Positions 49,875 to 62,766 are shown, counted from the first letter of the stretch. The stretch: 64,000 bases of DNA from Clostridiales bacterium (GCA_021202015.1 JAJQDV010000013.1:1-64000), one strand, 5' to 3'. Program-made: numbers and translations. The notes: generated by a model from the sequence alone, not told the origin.

Positions 49875-51008
49875 ATGCTTAGAGTGACAAAGAAAAGGCT
49901 GCGAAGGGAGAGGAGAGGAAAGCGGACAGTCACCCTCCTGTTCGGAGGCGCGCTGTTTTTTTCCTGCCTTCTGTTCCTGCTGTCCGTGAAAAACGGGTTG
50001 GCGACGCGGCAGATGAGCTACGGGGTCTGTGTCCTGATTTTGAAACAGATTTCCCCGAACCTGACACAGAGTGGTGCGGTTGAGTATTATGAGGATTCCG
50101 AGGAAACCTATGAGACGCGGACGGAGAGCAGCCTGGACTATGAAAAAATCCTTTCGCGGAATGTGTCGGAGGAGACGGCTGCCGGAGTGGAAGCCGATGG
50201 GGAAGAAGAAACCGGGAGCGCGGTCAGCGGGCAGGAAGACGATTCCTCCGCGGTATCGCTTGAAAAGCTCAGCGATTTTGACTATCTGATCCGGAATTTT
50301 TATACGGTTGACAGCACAACCACGATCAGCAGCTCCCAGCTGAACGCGCAGGAAATGCTGAACACAGACTGTTCGATCGAAAAACGGACGGACGGAGAGC
50401 CCCAGATCCTGATCTATCATACGCATGCCTCGGAAGGCTACAGCGATTCCGTGTCCGGGGATTATTCCACCACCGTGGTCGGCGTGGGGGACCGCCTTGC
50501 GGAAATACTGACGGAAACCTATGGTTATCAGGTGCTCCACGATACCGGCGTATACGACAGCGACCGGAACCGGGCTTACAGTGTCGCGGAGCCATACATA
50601 GAACAGATCTTATCGGAACATCCCTCCATCGAGGTAGTGATTGACCTGCACAGGGACGGCGTTTCGGAGGATACAAGGCTTGTCACGGAGCAGAACGGCG
50701 TTCAGATGGCGCAGGTCATGTTTTTTAACGGGCTGAGCCGGACGACGGCCATGGGGGATATTTCTTACCTGGCGAATCCTTATATCGCGGACAATCTCGC
50801 CTTTTCGTTTCAGATGAAACTCGCGGCGACGGAGCTGTATCCGGATTTCTCGCGAAAAATCTATCTGAAGGGGTATCGTTACAACATGCATCTCATGCCG
50901 AAATCCCTGCTGGTCGAGGTGGGGGCGCAGACGAATACGCTGGAGGAGGCGATGAACGCCATGGAACCGCTGGCGGAGATCCTGGACAGCGTGCTCAGCG
51001 GGGATTAG
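49875..51008 (+). CDS. spoIIP: Stage II sporulation protein P
   Basis: A 377-residue membrane-anchored amidase/endopeptidase that works with SpoIID and SpoIIM in peptidoglycan remodelling during engulfment. A basic N-terminus precedes one transmembrane helix (~22-42), a charged linker, and the catalytic domain with [12 protein letters not shown] (~175-186), [10 protein letters not shown] and the C-terminal [15 protein letters not shown]. The ATG at 49875 follows GAGAGG. The 186-bp upstream region contains a weak sigma-E-like GAATAGT / CATATATA pair near 49726-49753. Confidence 0.93.
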   Translation: MLRVTKKRLRRERRGKRTVTLLFGGALFFSCLLFLLSVKNGLATRQMSYGVCVLILKQISPNLTQSGAVEYYEDSEETYETRTESSLDYEKILSRNVSEETAAGVEADGEEETGSAVSGQEDDSSAVSLEKLSDFDYLIRNFYTVDSTTTISSSQLNAQEMLNTDCSIEKRTDGEPQILIYHTHASEGYSDSVSGDYSTTVVGVGDRLAEILTETYGYQVLHDTGVYDSDRNRAYSVAEPYIEQILSEHPSIEVVIDLHRDGVSEDTRLVTEQNGVQMAQVMFFNGLSRTTAMGDISYLANPYIADNLAFSFQMKLAATELYPDFSRKIYLKGYRYNMHLMPKSLLVEVGAQTNTLEEAMNAMEPLAEILDSVLSGD

Positions 51009-51029
51009 AGGAAATTTTCATATTGACGG

Positions 51030-51058
51030 TTGTTTTTTCCAATGGGAAAAGTTATACT
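51030..51058 (+). promoter_or_regulatory. Promoter of lepA
   Basis: TTGTTT (51030-51035), a 17-bp spacer and TATACT (51053-51058). It overlaps the upstream open frame, which supports the later TTG start for lepA at 51089. Confidence 0.5.
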
Positions 51059-51088
51059 AAGGATATTGTAATCGGGAGGAAGAAAGCT

Positions 51089-52897
51089 TTGACGGACCAG
51101 AGTAAGATTCGGAATTTCTGTATCATTGCGCACATTGACCACGGCAAGTCCACGCTGGCGGACCGCATCATCGAGATGACCGGCCTGCTGACGAGCCGGG
51201 AGATGCAGGCGCAGGTGCTTGACAATATGGAACTGGAGCGGGAGAGAGGGATCACGATCAAGGCGCAGACGGTTCGCATTATCTATAAGGCGCGGAACGG
51301 GGAGGAATATATTTTCAATCTGATCGATACGCCAGGCCATGTCGATTTTAATTATGAAGTTTCCAGGAGCCTCGCCGCCTGCGACGGCGCGATCCTGGTG
51401 GTGGACGCCGCACAGGGGATTGAGGCGCAGACGCTGGCGAATGTCTATCTGGCGCTGGACCACGACCTGGACGTCATGCCCGTGATCAATAAGATCGATC
51501 TGCCGAGCGCGGATCCGGACCGGGTGGTGAACGAGATCGAGGATGTGATCGGCATCGAGGCGCAGGACGCCCCGCGGATTTCCGCGAAGACAGGCCTGAA
51601 TGTGCAGGAAGTGCTGGAGCAGATCGTAGAGAAGATCCCGGCGCCGGACGGCGATCCGGAGGCTCCCCTCAAAGCGCTGATCTTTGATTCTGTTTATGAT
51701 TCCTACAAGGGCGTGATCGTATTCTGCCGCATCCGGGACGGCCGTGTGCGGACAGGCACCCCGATCCGGATGATGGCGACGGGGGCGTCCGCCGACGTTG
51801 TGGAGGTCGGATATTTCGGAGCCGGCCGGTTTATTCCCTGTGAGGAACTCTCCGCCGGGATGGTCGGCTATATCACGGCGAGCATTAAGAATGTCAGGGA
51901 CACCCGGGTGGGCGATACGATCACGAATCGGGAGCAGCCCTGTGCGGAGCCGCTTCCGGGTTATAAAAAGGTCAATCCGATGGTCTACTGCGGGCTCTAC
52001 CCGGCGGACGGGGCGAAATACCCGGATCTGCGCGACGCGCTGGAGAAGCTTCAGCTGAATGACGCCTCCCTGTTTTTCGAACCGGAGACCTCGATCGCGC
52101 TCGGGTTCGGTTTTCGTTGCGGTTTTCTGGGCCTGCTTCATCTTGAGATTATACAGGAGCGGCTGGAGAGAGAATATAACCTGGATCTCGTGACGACGGC
52201 GCCGAGCGTGGTCTACCATGTGCACAGGACGGACGGCACGATGATCGAGCTGACGAATCCGTCTAACCTGCCGGATCCGACGCAGATCGATTACATGGAG
52301 GAGCCGATGGTGGACGCCGAGATCATGGTGACGAGCGAGTACATCGGCGCGATCATGGATCTCTGCCAGGAACGCCGGGGCATCTATGTCAGCATGGAGT
52401 ATATGGAGGAAAAGCGGGCTCTCATTCGCTATGAGCTTCCGTTAAACGAGATTATATATGATTTTTTTGACGCGCTGAAATCCCGCTCGAGAGGATACGC
52501 GTCCTTTGATTATGAATTAAAGGGATACCGCCGTTCGGAGATGGTGAAGCTGGACATCCTCATCAACCATGAGGAGGTGGACGCCCTGTCCTTTATCGTG
52601 TTTTCCGGGAATGCTTATGAGCGGGGGCGGAAGATGTGCGAGAAGCTCAAGGGCGAGATCCCACGTCATCTGTTTGAGATCCCCATTCAGGCGGCGGTCG
52701 GCGGCAAGATCATCGCCAGGGAGACGGTCAAGGCGATGCGCAAGGACGTGCTGGCCAAGTGCTATGGCGGTGATATCACCCGGAAGCGGAAGCTGCTGGA
52801 GAAACAGAAGGAAGGCAAGAAGCGTATGCGTCAGGTCGGAAATGTAGAAATTCCGCAGAAGGCATTTATGAGTGTGCTGAAGCTGGATGAGGACTGA
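51089..52897 (+). CDS. lepA: Elongation factor 4 (LepA)
   Basis: A 602-residue translational GTPase that back-translocates or helps initiate on ribosomes. The GTPase site [17 protein letters not shown] is at residues ~12-27, with DTPGHVDF and NKIDLP, followed by EF-G-like domains and the LepA-specific C-terminal domain ([47 protein letters not shown]). The start is a TTG at 51089 with GGGAGGA 8 bp ahead; the frame opens earlier (51023) but that portion contains the promoter. Confidence 0.96.
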   Translation: MTDQSKIRNFCIIAHIDHGKSTLADRIIEMTGLLTSREMQAQVLDNMELERERGITIKAQTVRIIYKARNGEEYIFNLIDTPGHVDFNYEVSRSLAACDGAILVVDAAQGIEAQTLANVYLALDHDLDVMPVINKIDLPSADPDRVVNEIEDVIGIEAQDAPRISAKTGLNVQEVLEQIVEKIPAPDGDPEAPLKALIFDSVYDSYKGVIVFCRIRDGRVRTGTPIRMMATGASADVVEVGYFGAGRFIPCEELSAGMVGYITASIKNVRDTRVGDTITNREQPCAEPLPGYKKVNPMVYCGLYPADGAKYPDLRDALEKLQLNDASLFFEPETSIALGFGFRCGFLGLLHLEIIQERLEREYNLDLVTTAPSVVYHVHRTDGTMIELTNPSNLPDPTQIDYMEEPMVDAEIMVTSEYIGAIMDLCQERRGIYVSMEYMEEKRALIRYELPLNEIIYDFFDALKSRSRGYASFDYELKGYRRSEMVKLDILINHEEVDALSFIVFSGNAYERGRKMCEKLKGEIPRHLFEIPIQAAVGGKIIARETVKAMRKDVLAKCYGGDITRKRKLLEKQKEGKKRMRQVGNVEIPQKAFMSVLKLDED

Positions 52898-52975
52898 CGT
52901 AAGTCGGTCTTATCAACGGACAGATGCGCGGCTGTATTTCGGATAGTTTCGGAAAATCCCCGGGAAGGTCAGGGT

Positions 52976-54163
52976 ATGAGAGAACTCGAACTGTATATAC
53001 ATATACCCTTCTGTATAAAAAAATGCCTTTACTGTGATTTCCTGTCTGCACCGGCAGATGTTTCCGTGCGGGACGCGTATGTCGACCGCCTGCTGGAGGA
53101 AATCCGTTTTTCCGGTCCGGATTATTCCGATTGCTTCGTGAGCAGTATTTTTATCGGCGGCGGGACGCCTTCAATCTTAAGATCCGAACAGATTGAGAAG
53201 CTGTCGGATGCGTTAAACCGAAATTTTCACATATCGGAACACGCGGAATTTTCCGTGGAATGCAATCCGGGAACTCTGACAATGGAAAAGGCGAAGACCA
53301 TGCGGCGCTCAGGCATCAATCGCATCAGCATGGGGCTGCAGTCTGCGTGTAACGCAGAGCTGAAATTACTGGGCAGAATTCATACCTTCGAAGATTTTCT
53401 GCTCAGTTTTTCGTTTGCGAGGGAGGCCGACTTTACAAATATCAATGTAGATCTCATGTCCGCTCTTCCCGGACAGAGTGCGGAAAGCTGGGAGAATACG
53501 CTTCGCAGGACGGCAGAGCTGTGTCCGGAGCATATTTCCGCCTACAGCCTCATCCTGGAGGAGGGGACAGAGTTCTATACGAGGTATCATGAGGACGCGC
53601 TGCTGCGAGAACGCGGAGAGGAGCCGAAGCTTCTTCCTTCCGAGGAGGAGGAACGGCGGATGTACGAGCGGACGGAGATTTTTCTGCGCGAGCGGGGATA
53701 TCAGCGATATGAGATCTCCAATTACGCGCGGCCGGGATATGAATGCCGGCACAATATCGGCTACTGGACCGGAAGAGAATATCTGGGTCTGGGACTCGGC
53801 GCCTCTTCCCTGATCGGGAATGTGCGGTACCGGAATACGGATATTCTGGAGGATTATATAAAAACAAATCCCGCGGGGACGGAGAATTCCCGCGGAGAGG
53901 ATGCTTTTTTCTGCCGTGAGGAGGAGCGGCGGGGCAGAAAGGAGGAGATGGAGGAATTTCTGTTTCTCGGACTGCGGATGACGCGGGGAATCTCGCGGCA
54001 GGATTTTCGGGAACGGTTTGGAATGATGCCGGAGGATGTATACGGGAATGTTTTTAAGAGGCTTAAAAACGACGGACTGCTGGATACGGCTGAGGGGAGA
54101 ATTTTTCTGACGAAAAGGGGTGTGGATGTAAGCAATACGGTTTTTGCGCAGTTCCTGCTGTAA
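52976..54163 (+). CDS. hemW: Radical SAM heme chaperone HemW-like protein
   Basis: A 395-residue radical SAM protein: LYIHIPFCIKKCLYCDF has the Cys-x3-Cys-x2-Cys 4Fe-4S triad at C13, C17 and C20. Later blocks include IFIGGGTPSIL, SMGLQSACNAELKLLGRIHT and DLMSALPGQSAESWENTL, plus a HemN C-terminal domain (LGLGLGASSLIG, GLRMTRGISRQDFRERFG). HemW proteins deliver heme and are not true coproporphyrinogen oxidases. It lies between lepA and the transporter gene in the usual Clostridial order. Confidence 0.93.
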   Translation: MRELELYIHIPFCIKKCLYCDFLSAPADVSVRDAYVDRLLEEIRFSGPDYSDCFVSSIFIGGGTPSILRSEQIEKLSDALNRNFHISEHAEFSVECNPGTLTMEKAKTMRRSGINRISMGLQSACNAELKLLGRIHTFEDFLLSFSFAREADFTNINVDLMSALPGQSAESWENTLRRTAELCPEHISAYSLILEEGTEFYTRYHEDALLRERGEEPKLLPSEEEERRMYERTEIFLRERGYQRYEISNYARPGYECRHNIGYWTGREYLGLGLGASSLIGNVRYRNTDILEDYIKTNPAGTENSRGEDAFFCREEERRGRKEEMEEFLFLGLRMTRGISRQDFRERFGMMPEDVYGNVFKRLKNDGLLDTAEGRIFLTKRGVDVSNTVFAQFLL

Positions 54164-54286
54164 GGGGATGCGCATGGGGTTTTAAACTCTTTGATGGAGG
54201 TTTTATGTAACTGAAGGATCCGGGAAATTTTCTGTTTTGAAACGGAGGAGAGATCAGGCGGTTACGGTTTTTCAGGAGGAAATGAA

Positions 54287-55645
54287 ATGTTAGCAGCACA
54301 GATTGTCGCGGTCATCATCTTTGTTATTATGTTTCTGCTGATCGTGGCGGATAAGATTGAAAGACACTATATCACGCTGGTCTGCGGGCTGGCCACACTG
54401 GTACTCGTGTTCGGCGTGATCATGAGAAGCGGCGCCGCCGTCTGGGATACGATCAATGTCAGCCAGATTTTCACCGTTGATTTCTGGTACAGCGCCGGGG
54501 ACGCCGATGAGGCTACCACGGGCATTAACTGGGAAACGATCATTTTTATCGCGGGTATGATGGTCATGGTGGAGGGCATGGCGAGAGCGGGATTTTTCCG
54601 CTGGCTCTGCATGCTTCTCGCGAAGCTTGTAAATTATAAGGCGATCCGGCTTTTTATCGCCTTTATGATTATGTCGGCCGGACTGGCCATGTTTATCGAC
54701 AGCATAACCGTTATCCTGTTTCTTGCGGCGGTCACGATCGAGCTGTCAAAACTATTGAAGTTCAATCCTGTTCCGATGATCCTGTCAGAGATTTTCTGCG
54801 CGAATCTGGGAGGCTCCGCGACGATGTGCGGGGATCCTCCGAATATCATTATCGGCACATCGCTGGGCTATACGTTTACGGATTTTGTGACGAATACGGG
54901 GCTTATGGCCGGTATCAGCCTGGTGATCATCGTCATCTATTTCTATTTTATTTTTCGAAAAGAGTTTCAGACGGCGGAGGGGCAGGAGATCGACCTGTCG
55001 GCCGTGCCGTCCCCGAATGACGCGATTGAGAATAAGCGTCTCTTCGGAATCAGTACCGTGATTTTCCTGGCGGCGGTGGTGCTTCTGGTCACGCACGCGC
55101 GGACCGGGATGTCCGTGGCGCTGATCGGCGCGCTGATCGCAATCGTCACGCTGATCACCTCCGGCAGACATATCCCGGAACTGTTAAAAAAAGTGGATTA
55201 TAAAACGCTGCTGTTTTTTGTCGGACTGTTTATCGTGGTCGGCGGCCTGGAGGAGACGGAGATCCTTGTGGCGATCGCGAATCTGATCGGCAGGATCAGC
55301 CAGGGGAATCTGATCCTGATGATCGTTATCGTGATCTGGGTGTCGGCCATCGCCAGCGCCTTTGTGGACAATATCCCGTTCGCGGCGACGATGGTTCCCG
55401 TGATCCAGAGCCTGGCGGCGACGCAGGGCGTTCCGCTGGATACGCTGGCCTACACGCTGGCGATGGGCACCGACGTCGGCGGAAGCGCGACGCCGATCGG
55501 CGCGTCCGCGAATGTCGTCGGGACTTCCGTGGCGGCACAGAACGGACATCTCATCGGATGGGGACGCTACTGCAGGTCGTCGGCGCCGGCAGCGATTATC
55601 GTCGTCGCGGTTTCCATGTTGATTATTTTTGTACGGTATTGTTAA
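54287..55645 (+). CDS. ArsB/NhaD-type ion transporter, second pair
   Basis: A 452-residue polytopic carrier of the ion transporter superfamily: MLAAQIVAVIIFVIMFLLIVADK starts the first helix; signature loops are MFIDSITVILFLAAV, NLGGSATMCGDPPNIIIGTSLGY, AFVDNIPFAATMVPV and GTDVGGSATPIGASANVVG. These GDPPN and DNIP motifs are typical of ArsB/P-protein/NhaD members; ion or organic anion transport is likely, substrate unknown. AGGAGGA precedes the ATG. It is followed after 15 bp by a cytidylate-kinase-like gene, exactly as at 15037-17451, though the two carriers differ in sequence. Confidence 0.88.
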   Translation: MLAAQIVAVIIFVIMFLLIVADKIERHYITLVCGLATLVLVFGVIMRSGAAVWDTINVSQIFTVDFWYSAGDADEATTGINWETIIFIAGMMVMVEGMARAGFFRWLCMLLAKLVNYKAIRLFIAFMIMSAGLAMFIDSITVILFLAAVTIELSKLLKFNPVPMILSEIFCANLGGSATMCGDPPNIIIGTSLGYTFTDFVTNTGLMAGISLVIIVIYFYFIFRKEFQTAEGQEIDLSAVPSPNDAIENKRLFGISTVIFLAAVVLLVTHARTGMSVALIGALIAIVTLITSGRHIPELLKKVDYKTLLFFVGLFIVVGGLEETEILVAIANLIGRISQGNLILMIVIVIWVSAIASAFVDNIPFAATMVPVIQSLAATQGVPLDTLAYTLAMGTDVGGSATPIGASANVVGTSVAAQNGHLIGWGRYCRSSAPAAIIVVAVSMLIIFVRYC

Positions 55646-55660
55646 AAGGGGGCATTTACA

Positions 55661-56266
55661 ATGAAGAAACAGTGTATTATCTCGATCAGCAGAGAATACG
55701 GAAGCGGCGGACGCGATATCGCGATCCGTATTGCGGATGAGCTTGGCATCCCGATCTATAACCGGGATCTGATCCGCGACATCGCGCAGCAGATGAATAT
55801 GGACGAGACAGAGCTTAAAAAATATGACGAAAAGGCGAGGAACCGTTTGCTTTCCCGTTCGGTCGGAAAGTATACGAATTCTATGGAGGAAATCCTGATC
55901 GAGCGTCAGTTTGACTGGATACGGGAAAAGGCGGATTCGGGAGAGTCCTTCGTGATCGTGGGGCGCTGTGCGGAGACGGTGCTGCGCGGGTATCCGGGGC
56001 TGATCTCCGTCTTTGTCACCGGCGAAGAGGAATTTAAGATAAAAAATATCATGCGTTATCTCTTGGTGGACGAGGAGAAGGCGAAGGAGGAGGAGATCCG
56101 GATCGACCGTAAGAGGAGAACGTATCACAACCGCTATTCGGATCATAAGTGGGGAGATTCCCGAAGCTATGACATGGTGATCAACAGTACGCCGCTCGGT
56201 ATGGAAGGTACGGCGGCAATCCTGCTTTCCTATATTCAGGCCAGAATGGATGTTATGCAGAAATAG
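55661..56266 (+). CDS. Cytidylate-kinase-like (PF13189 type) protein, second pair
   Basis: A 201-residue protein: IISISREYGSGGRDIAIRIADELGIPIYNRDLIRDIAQQ begins the P-loop-like fold with GSGG in place of GKST, followed by FVIVGRCAETVL, LISVFVTGEEEFKIKNIM and DRKRRTYHNRYSDHKWGDSRSYDMVINSTPLG. Closely similar families are annotated cytidylate kinase-like, but the true nucleotide is unproven. It is a shorter relative of the protein at 16414-17451, lacking the N-terminal extension. The pairing with an upstream carrier suggests a joint task. Confidence 0.8.
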   Translation: MKKQCIISISREYGSGGRDIAIRIADELGIPIYNRDLIRDIAQQMNMDETELKKYDEKARNRLLSRSVGKYTNSMEEILIERQFDWIREKADSGESFVIVGRCAETVLRGYPGLISVFVTGEEEFKIKNIMRYLLVDEEKAKEEEIRIDRKRRTYHNRYSDHKWGDSRSYDMVINSTPLGMEGTAAILLSYIQARMDVMQK

Positions 56267-56286
56267 AAAAAAAGTAAAAGTTTTTG

Positions 56287-56315
56287 TTGACAAAGAAAAA
56301 CGATGGTGCTACATT
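56287..56315 (+). promoter_or_regulatory. Heat-shock promoter of the hrcA operon
   Basis: TTGACA (56287-56292), a 17-bp spacer and TACATT (56310-56315), with the CIRCE operator beginning 14 bp downstream. Confidence 0.8.
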
Positions 56316-56329
56316 ATGTAAAGAACGTA

Positions 56330-56356
56330 TTAGCACTCCAAACAATCGAGTGCTAA
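56330..56356 (+). promoter_or_regulatory. CIRCE operator
   Basis: TTAGCACTC (56330-56338), 9-bp spacer, GAGTGCTAA (56348-56356): a perfect match to the consensus HrcA binding site. It lies downstream of the promoter, so HrcA represses by blocking transcription of its own operon. Confidence 0.97.
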
Positions 56357-56453
56357 CAATCCGATAAGAGGATGATAACGAATTCAGGAGAAATTCGCAC
56401 GCGGCCGTCCCGGACGGATCGGGACGCGCCGCGCGAACAGTGGAGCGGGAAGT

Positions 56454-57494
56454 ATGAGCGAGCTGAGCGAGCGCCAGGTGAAAATTTTAAATGTAATCAT
56501 CCGGACTTATATGAAGACCGGCGAGCCGGTCGGCTCCCGCACGATCTCGAAGGAGTCGGATCTCAATCTGAGCTCCGCGACGATCCGGAATGAAATGTCC
56601 GATCTGGAGGAGATGGGCTATATTGTCCAGCCCCATACCTCCGCCGGGCGGATTCCATCAGACAGGGGCTACCGCTTTTATGTGGACCAGCTGATGCTGG
56701 AGAAGGAGCAGGAAGTCTCCGAGATGAAGGAATTTGTCATTGAGAAGACGGAAAAGATGGAACAGGTTCTGAAAACCATCGCGAAGCTTCTCGCGGCGAA
56801 TACGAATTACGCCACTGTTGTATCCGCTCCGCAGGCCCGCAGGGGGAAGGTTAAGTTTATCCAGCTTTCCGCCGTGGAACAGGATCAGGTGCTCGCCACC
56901 ATCATGTTGGACGGGAATATCGTTAAGAACAAGATCATCCGTATTTCGGATGGACTGGATCAGGAGACCTTGCTGAAGCTGAACATTCTGCTGAACGGCA
57001 GCCTGAACGGCCTGACGCTGGAGGAGATCAATCTTGTGACGATCGCCCGGTTAAAGGAACAGGCGGGCATTCACAGCGAGGTGGTCGGCAGTGTGCTGGA
57101 CGCGGTTGCAGAGGCGGTGCAGGAGGATGAGGAGCTGGAGATTTACACCAGCGGAGCGACGAATATTTTCAAATATCCGGAGTTGTCCGATTCCGAGAGT
57201 GCCAGAGACCTGATCAGCGCTTTTGAGGAGAAGCAGGAGCTGCGGGAACTGTTTACCGATTCGGACGGTGAACCGGGCACGGGCATCCAGGTCTATATCG
57301 GGAGCGAGACCCCGATTCAGAGAATGAAGGACTGCAGCGTCGTCACCGCCACCTATGAGCTCGGCGAGGGCATCCACGGAACAGTCGGCATTGTCGGACC
57401 GAAGCGGATGGATTACCGGATGGTCGTCGATAATCTAAAGACGCTGAAGGTTCAGCTCGATGAGATTTTCGGTAAGAAGGAGGAAAAAACATAA
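56454..57494 (+). CDS. hrcA: Heat-inducible transcription repressor HrcA
   Basis: A 346-residue repressor that binds CIRCE and needs GroEL for activity. The N-terminal winged helix (LSERQVKILNVIIRTYMKTGEPVGSRTISKESDLNLSSATIRNEMSDLEEMGYI, ~3-55) and C-terminal GAF-like region (YELGEGIHGTVGIVGPKRMDY) are both intact. The ATG at 56454 has GGAGCGGG upstream. The gene heads hrcA-grpE-dnaK-dnaJ and is itself under CIRCE control. Confidence 0.97.
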   Translation: MSELSERQVKILNVIIRTYMKTGEPVGSRTISKESDLNLSSATIRNEMSDLEEMGYIVQPHTSAGRIPSDRGYRFYVDQLMLEKEQEVSEMKEFVIEKTEKMEQVLKTIAKLLAANTNYATVVSAPQARRGKVKFIQLSAVEQDQVLATIMLDGNIVKNKIIRISDGLDQETLLKLNILLNGSLNGLTLEEINLVTIARLKEQAGIHSEVVGSVLDAVAEAVQEDEELEIYTSGATNIFKYPELSDSESARDLISAFEEKQELRELFTDSDGEPGTGIQVYIGSETPIQRMKDCSVVTATYELGEGIHGTVGIVGPKRMDYRMVVDNLKTLKVQLDEIFGKKEEKT

Positions 57495-57497
57495 ATT

Positions 57498-58235
57498 ATG
57501 GAAGGAAAAGAAGAATTCAGCTGTGAGGCAGAGGATGAAGTAATGGAAGCGACGGATCCTGAAACGGAGAGGACTTCAGCGGAAGGCACCCGGGAGGATT
57601 CGAAGAATGCCGGGGAGGATGCTTCGGCAGAGACCGTTTCGGAGGATCGGGACGCGGGAACGGAGTCCCAGGCGGACGAGACGCACAAACAGGAGGCTGC
57701 GGCTGAGAGCACGCAGGAGGAAGACTCTTCCGCGGATGCTTCCGGACAGGACGCGAAGTCCGAGAAGGGCAGCTTTTTCCGAAAGAAAGAGAAAAAAGAC
57801 AAAAAAGACGAGAAGATCGAGGAGCTTACCGACCGGGTTCGTCGGCAGATGGCTGAGTTTGATAATTACCGCAAGAGGACGGAAAAGGAAAAAAGCCAGA
57901 TGTTTGAGACCGGAGCGAAGAGCATCATAGAGAAAATTCTTCCGGTCATTGACAGTTTCGAGCGCGGCCTGGCCGCCGTGACCGGGGAGGAAAAGAATAC
58001 CGCTTTCGCGGACGGCATGGACAAGATCTACAAGCAGATGATGGCCGTGCTCGAGGAGGCGGGTGTGAAGCCGATCGAGGCGGAGGGAAAAGAGTTTGAT
58101 CCGAATCTTCACAACGCAGTGATGCACATAGAGGATGAAGCGTTCGGTGAGAATATAATTGCTGAAGAATTCCAGAAGGGATATACGTACCGGGATTCAG
58201 TCGTAAGACACAGCATGGTAAAAGTGGCAAATTAG
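57498..58235 (+). CDS. grpE: Nucleotide exchange factor GrpE
   Basis: A 245-residue cofactor that releases ADP from DnaK. The N-terminal half (~1-95) is an unusually long acidic, low-complexity extension rich in Glu, Ala, Ser and Asp. The conserved part starts near ELTDRVRRQMAEFDNYRKRTEKEK, with FERGLAAVTG and the beta-wing LHNAVMHIEDEAFGENIIAEEFQKGYTYRDSVVRHSMVKVAN at the end. It begins 3 bp after hrcA. Confidence 0.95.
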   Translation: MEGKEEFSCEAEDEVMEATDPETERTSAEGTREDSKNAGEDASAETVSEDRDAGTESQADETHKQEAAAESTQEEDSSADASGQDAKSEKGSFFRKKEKKDKKDEKIEELTDRVRRQMAEFDNYRKRTEKEKSQMFETGAKSIIEKILPVIDSFERGLAAVTGEEKNTAFADGMDKIYKQMMAVLEEAGVKPIEAEGKEFDPNLHNAVMHIEDEAFGENIIAEEFQKGYTYRDSVVRHSMVKVAN

Positions 58236-58247
58236 GATTTGAGATAG

Positions 58248-60131
<1,884 letters not shown>

Positions 60132-60179
60132 AACAGAACAGGTTTCATGGAGCAGATAGAAGAATAAGCTGAAAAGAGG

Positions 60180-60208
60180 CACCAGGGGGCATCAGGCTTC
60201 CTGGTGCG
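60180..60208 (+). terminator. Intercistronic hairpin between dnaK and dnaJ
   Basis: GCACCAGG (60180-60187) pairs with CCTGGTGC (60201-60208) without a following T-run. It may be a partial terminator or mRNA-processing site that lowers dnaJ relative to dnaK. Confidence 0.5.
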
Positions 60209-60262
60209 TCAGTGCATATTTGAATTCACAGGAAAACAGATTTTAAGAGGGAATTGAGTGAT

Positions 60263-61423
60263 ATGGCGGAACAGAAAAGAGATTATTATGAGGTTCTGGG
60301 CGTGGACCGCGGAGCGGACGACGCCACGATAAAGAAAGCATACCGCAAGCTGGCCAAGCAGTATCACCCGGACGCGAATCCCGGCGACAAGGAGGCGGAG
60401 AAAAAGTTCAAAGAGGCCTCCGAGGCTTATGCCGTGCTGAGCGACACGGAAAAGCGCCGTCAGTATGATCAGTTCGGGCATGCGGCCTTTGAGGGCGGCG
60501 CGGGCGGCGCAGGCGGATTTGATTTCTCCGGCATGGATTTCGGCGATATGTTCGGCGATATTTTCGGGGACTTTTTCGGCGGAGGTTCCAGGAGGAGCTC
60601 CGGCAACGGTCCGATGAAGGGCGCGAATCTGCGGACCAGCGTTCGCATTTCATTTAATGAGGCGGTGTTCGGCTGCGAGAAGGAGATAGAGCTCGTGCTG
60701 AAGGATGAGTGTACATCCTGTCACGGAACCGGCGCGAAGCCGGGGACGTCGCCGGAAACCTGTTCGAAATGCGGCGGCAAGGGGAAGGTCGTCTTTTCCC
60801 AGCAGTCCCTGTTCGGTATGGTACAGAATGTCAGCGACTGTCCGGACTGCCGCGGTACCGGCAAGATCATAAAGGAAAAGTGTCCTGACTGCCGCGGTAC
60901 CGGTTATGTGTCAGCCAGAAAGAAGATCAAGGTTTCCATCCCGGCGGGTATTGACAACGGACAGAGCGTTCGGATCCGCGACAAGGGCGAACCCGGCAGG
61001 AACGGCGGACCGAGAGGCGATCTGCTTGTCGAGGTCGTCATCACTCCGCATCCGGTCTTCCAACGTGAGGATATGAACATATTTTCCACCGCGCAGATTT
61101 CCTACGCACAGGCAGTGCTGGGCGGTGAGACCAGGATCAGTACGGTGGACGGCGACGTCGTTTATGAGGTGAAACCGGGGACGCAGACGGATACCCGGAT
61201 CCGGCTGAAGGGCAAGGGCGTTCCGTCTCTGCGCAACCGGAATGTGCGCGGCGATCATTATGTGACGCTTATGGTGCAGGTTCCGACGAATCTGTCGGCG
61301 GAGGCAAAGGAGGCGCTGCGTGCGTTCGACGCGCTGGCGGGCAATACGCTCGAGAGGGGCGCGGAGGAGCCCGCGAAGCAGGGAAAGCAGAAAAAGAAGC
61401 GTTTTGGGAAAAATCAGGACTGA
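60263..61423 (+). CDS. dnaJ: Chaperone DnaJ
   Basis: A 386-residue type-I J-protein: J domain with HPD at residues 35-37 ([11 protein letters not shown]), a Gly/Phe-rich segment (~75-112), four CxxCxGxG zinc motifs ([24 protein letters not shown] twice, ~150-215) and the C-terminal substrate-binding domains. The start is read at ATG 60263 ([14 protein letters not shown]). The gene is complete. From 60842, inside the third zinc motif, its sequence is duplicated exactly 1,925 bp downstream. Confidence 0.97.
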   Translation: MAEQKRDYYEVLGVDRGADDATIKKAYRKLAKQYHPDANPGDKEAEKKFKEASEAYAVLSDTEKRRQYDQFGHAAFEGGAGGAGGFDFSGMDFGDMFGDIFGDFFGGGSRRSSGNGPMKGANLRTSVRISFNEAVFGCEKEIELVLKDECTSCHGTGAKPGTSPETCSKCGGKGKVVFSQQSLFGMVQNVSDCPDCRGTGKIIKEKCPDCRGTGYVSARKKIKVSIPAGIDNGQSVRIRDKGEPGRNGGPRGDLLVEVVITPHPVFQREDMNIFSTAQISYAQAVLGGETRISTVDGDVVYEVKPGTQTDTRIRLKGKGVPSLRNRNVRGDHYVTLMVQVPTNLSAEAKEALRAFDALAGNTLERGAEEPAKQGKQKKKRFGKNQD

Positions 61424-62766
61424 GAGGTAGTCATCATGAAAAACAGGACGGATCTCAGGGAGGAGCTTGAGAGTATCAACAGACGGGGATACCCGGCGTA
61501 CAAGTCCCTGAAGGGACAGTATGATTTCGGGGATTTTTTGCTTTCCATCGATCATGTGCAGGGGGATCCTTTTGCGTCGCCCTCGAATCTGAGCGTGGAG
61601 ATCCCGATGAAACGCGCGGGGTTTCCGGAGGAATACTGGGATCAGGATTACGCGAGGGTTGCCCTGGAGGACTGTATCCTCCGGAGATTTTCCGGTGAGT
61701 TGTCAAAGAACAGCTTTAAGGCGAAAGGCTCCGGGAAGAGCGGACTGATCGCGACCAGCCGTCCCGGACAGGAAATCCTGCACCGGTCGGCTCTTGTGAT
61801 CGCGAAGGGGAAGCTGACCGCGCGGTTTGAGGTCGGATTTCCGGCAAACGGGAGGACGATCAACGCGTATGAGCTGGAGAAGATTCTGTTTGATTTCCTC
61901 CCGCCGGCAGTGACGCAGAGCCTGTTTTATAAAAACTGGAAGAAGGAAGTGCTGCAAAAGAATTATGAACTCTCGGTCGATCAGCATTTTATCCGGGAGG
62001 AACTGCCGAAACGGAAGCTCGTTGCTTTTCTGGGCGAAGGGAGTATTCTGCCGAGGATGAGCGGGGTGTCCAGCAGGCCGCTGCGCGACGCTGTGCCGCT
62101 TTCCGTGCCGGAGTCTCTGAAGGTGGAGATGGATCTTCCTTACTATGGCAGGATGAGCGGTCTGGGGATTCCGGAGGGCGTCACGCTGATCATCGGCGGA
62201 GGCTATCACGGGAAATCGACGCTGCTGCAGGCGCTGGAGCAGGGCGTTTACAACCATATCGCCGGGGACGGGCGCGAGTATGCCGTTACGGAGGATACCG
62301 CGCTGAAGCTTCGCGCAGAGGATGGACGTTCCGTTCAGAATCTCGATCTTTCCCTGTTCATCCACAATCTCCCGAACGGAAAGGATACGAAGAAATTTTC
62401 CACCGCGGACGCCAGCGGCAGCACGTCTCAGGCCGCTGCGGTGATGGAGGGGATCGAGGCCGGCAGCCATACGTTCCTGATCGATGAAGATACGTCCGCG
62501 ACGAACTTCCTTGTGCGCGACGAGTTTATGCAGAAGATCGTTCACGGGGACAAGGAGCCGATCACGCCGTTCTGCGCCAGGGTGCGCGATCTGTATGAAA
62601 AGGCGGGGATTTCCACCGTCCTCGTGGCGGGCAGCAGCGGCGCTTTCTTCCATATGGCGGACACGGTGATCCAGATGGATGCCTATCATCCGCTGGATGT
62701 GCGTGAAAAGGTCGCGCAGTTTTTGCCGGAGTATCCGCTGCCTGCGTTTGAGGCGGATGCGTTCAG
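60842..62766 (+). repeat. 1,925-bp tandem duplication, first unit
   Basis: Bases 60842 onward are repeated from 62767 to the window end (64000). Every part compared by eye was identical. The first unit holds the 3' half of dnaJ and most of the PF09818 ATPase gene. The junction is at 62766/62767, where the ATPase reading frame runs into dnaJ zinc-motif DNA. Confidence 0.95.
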
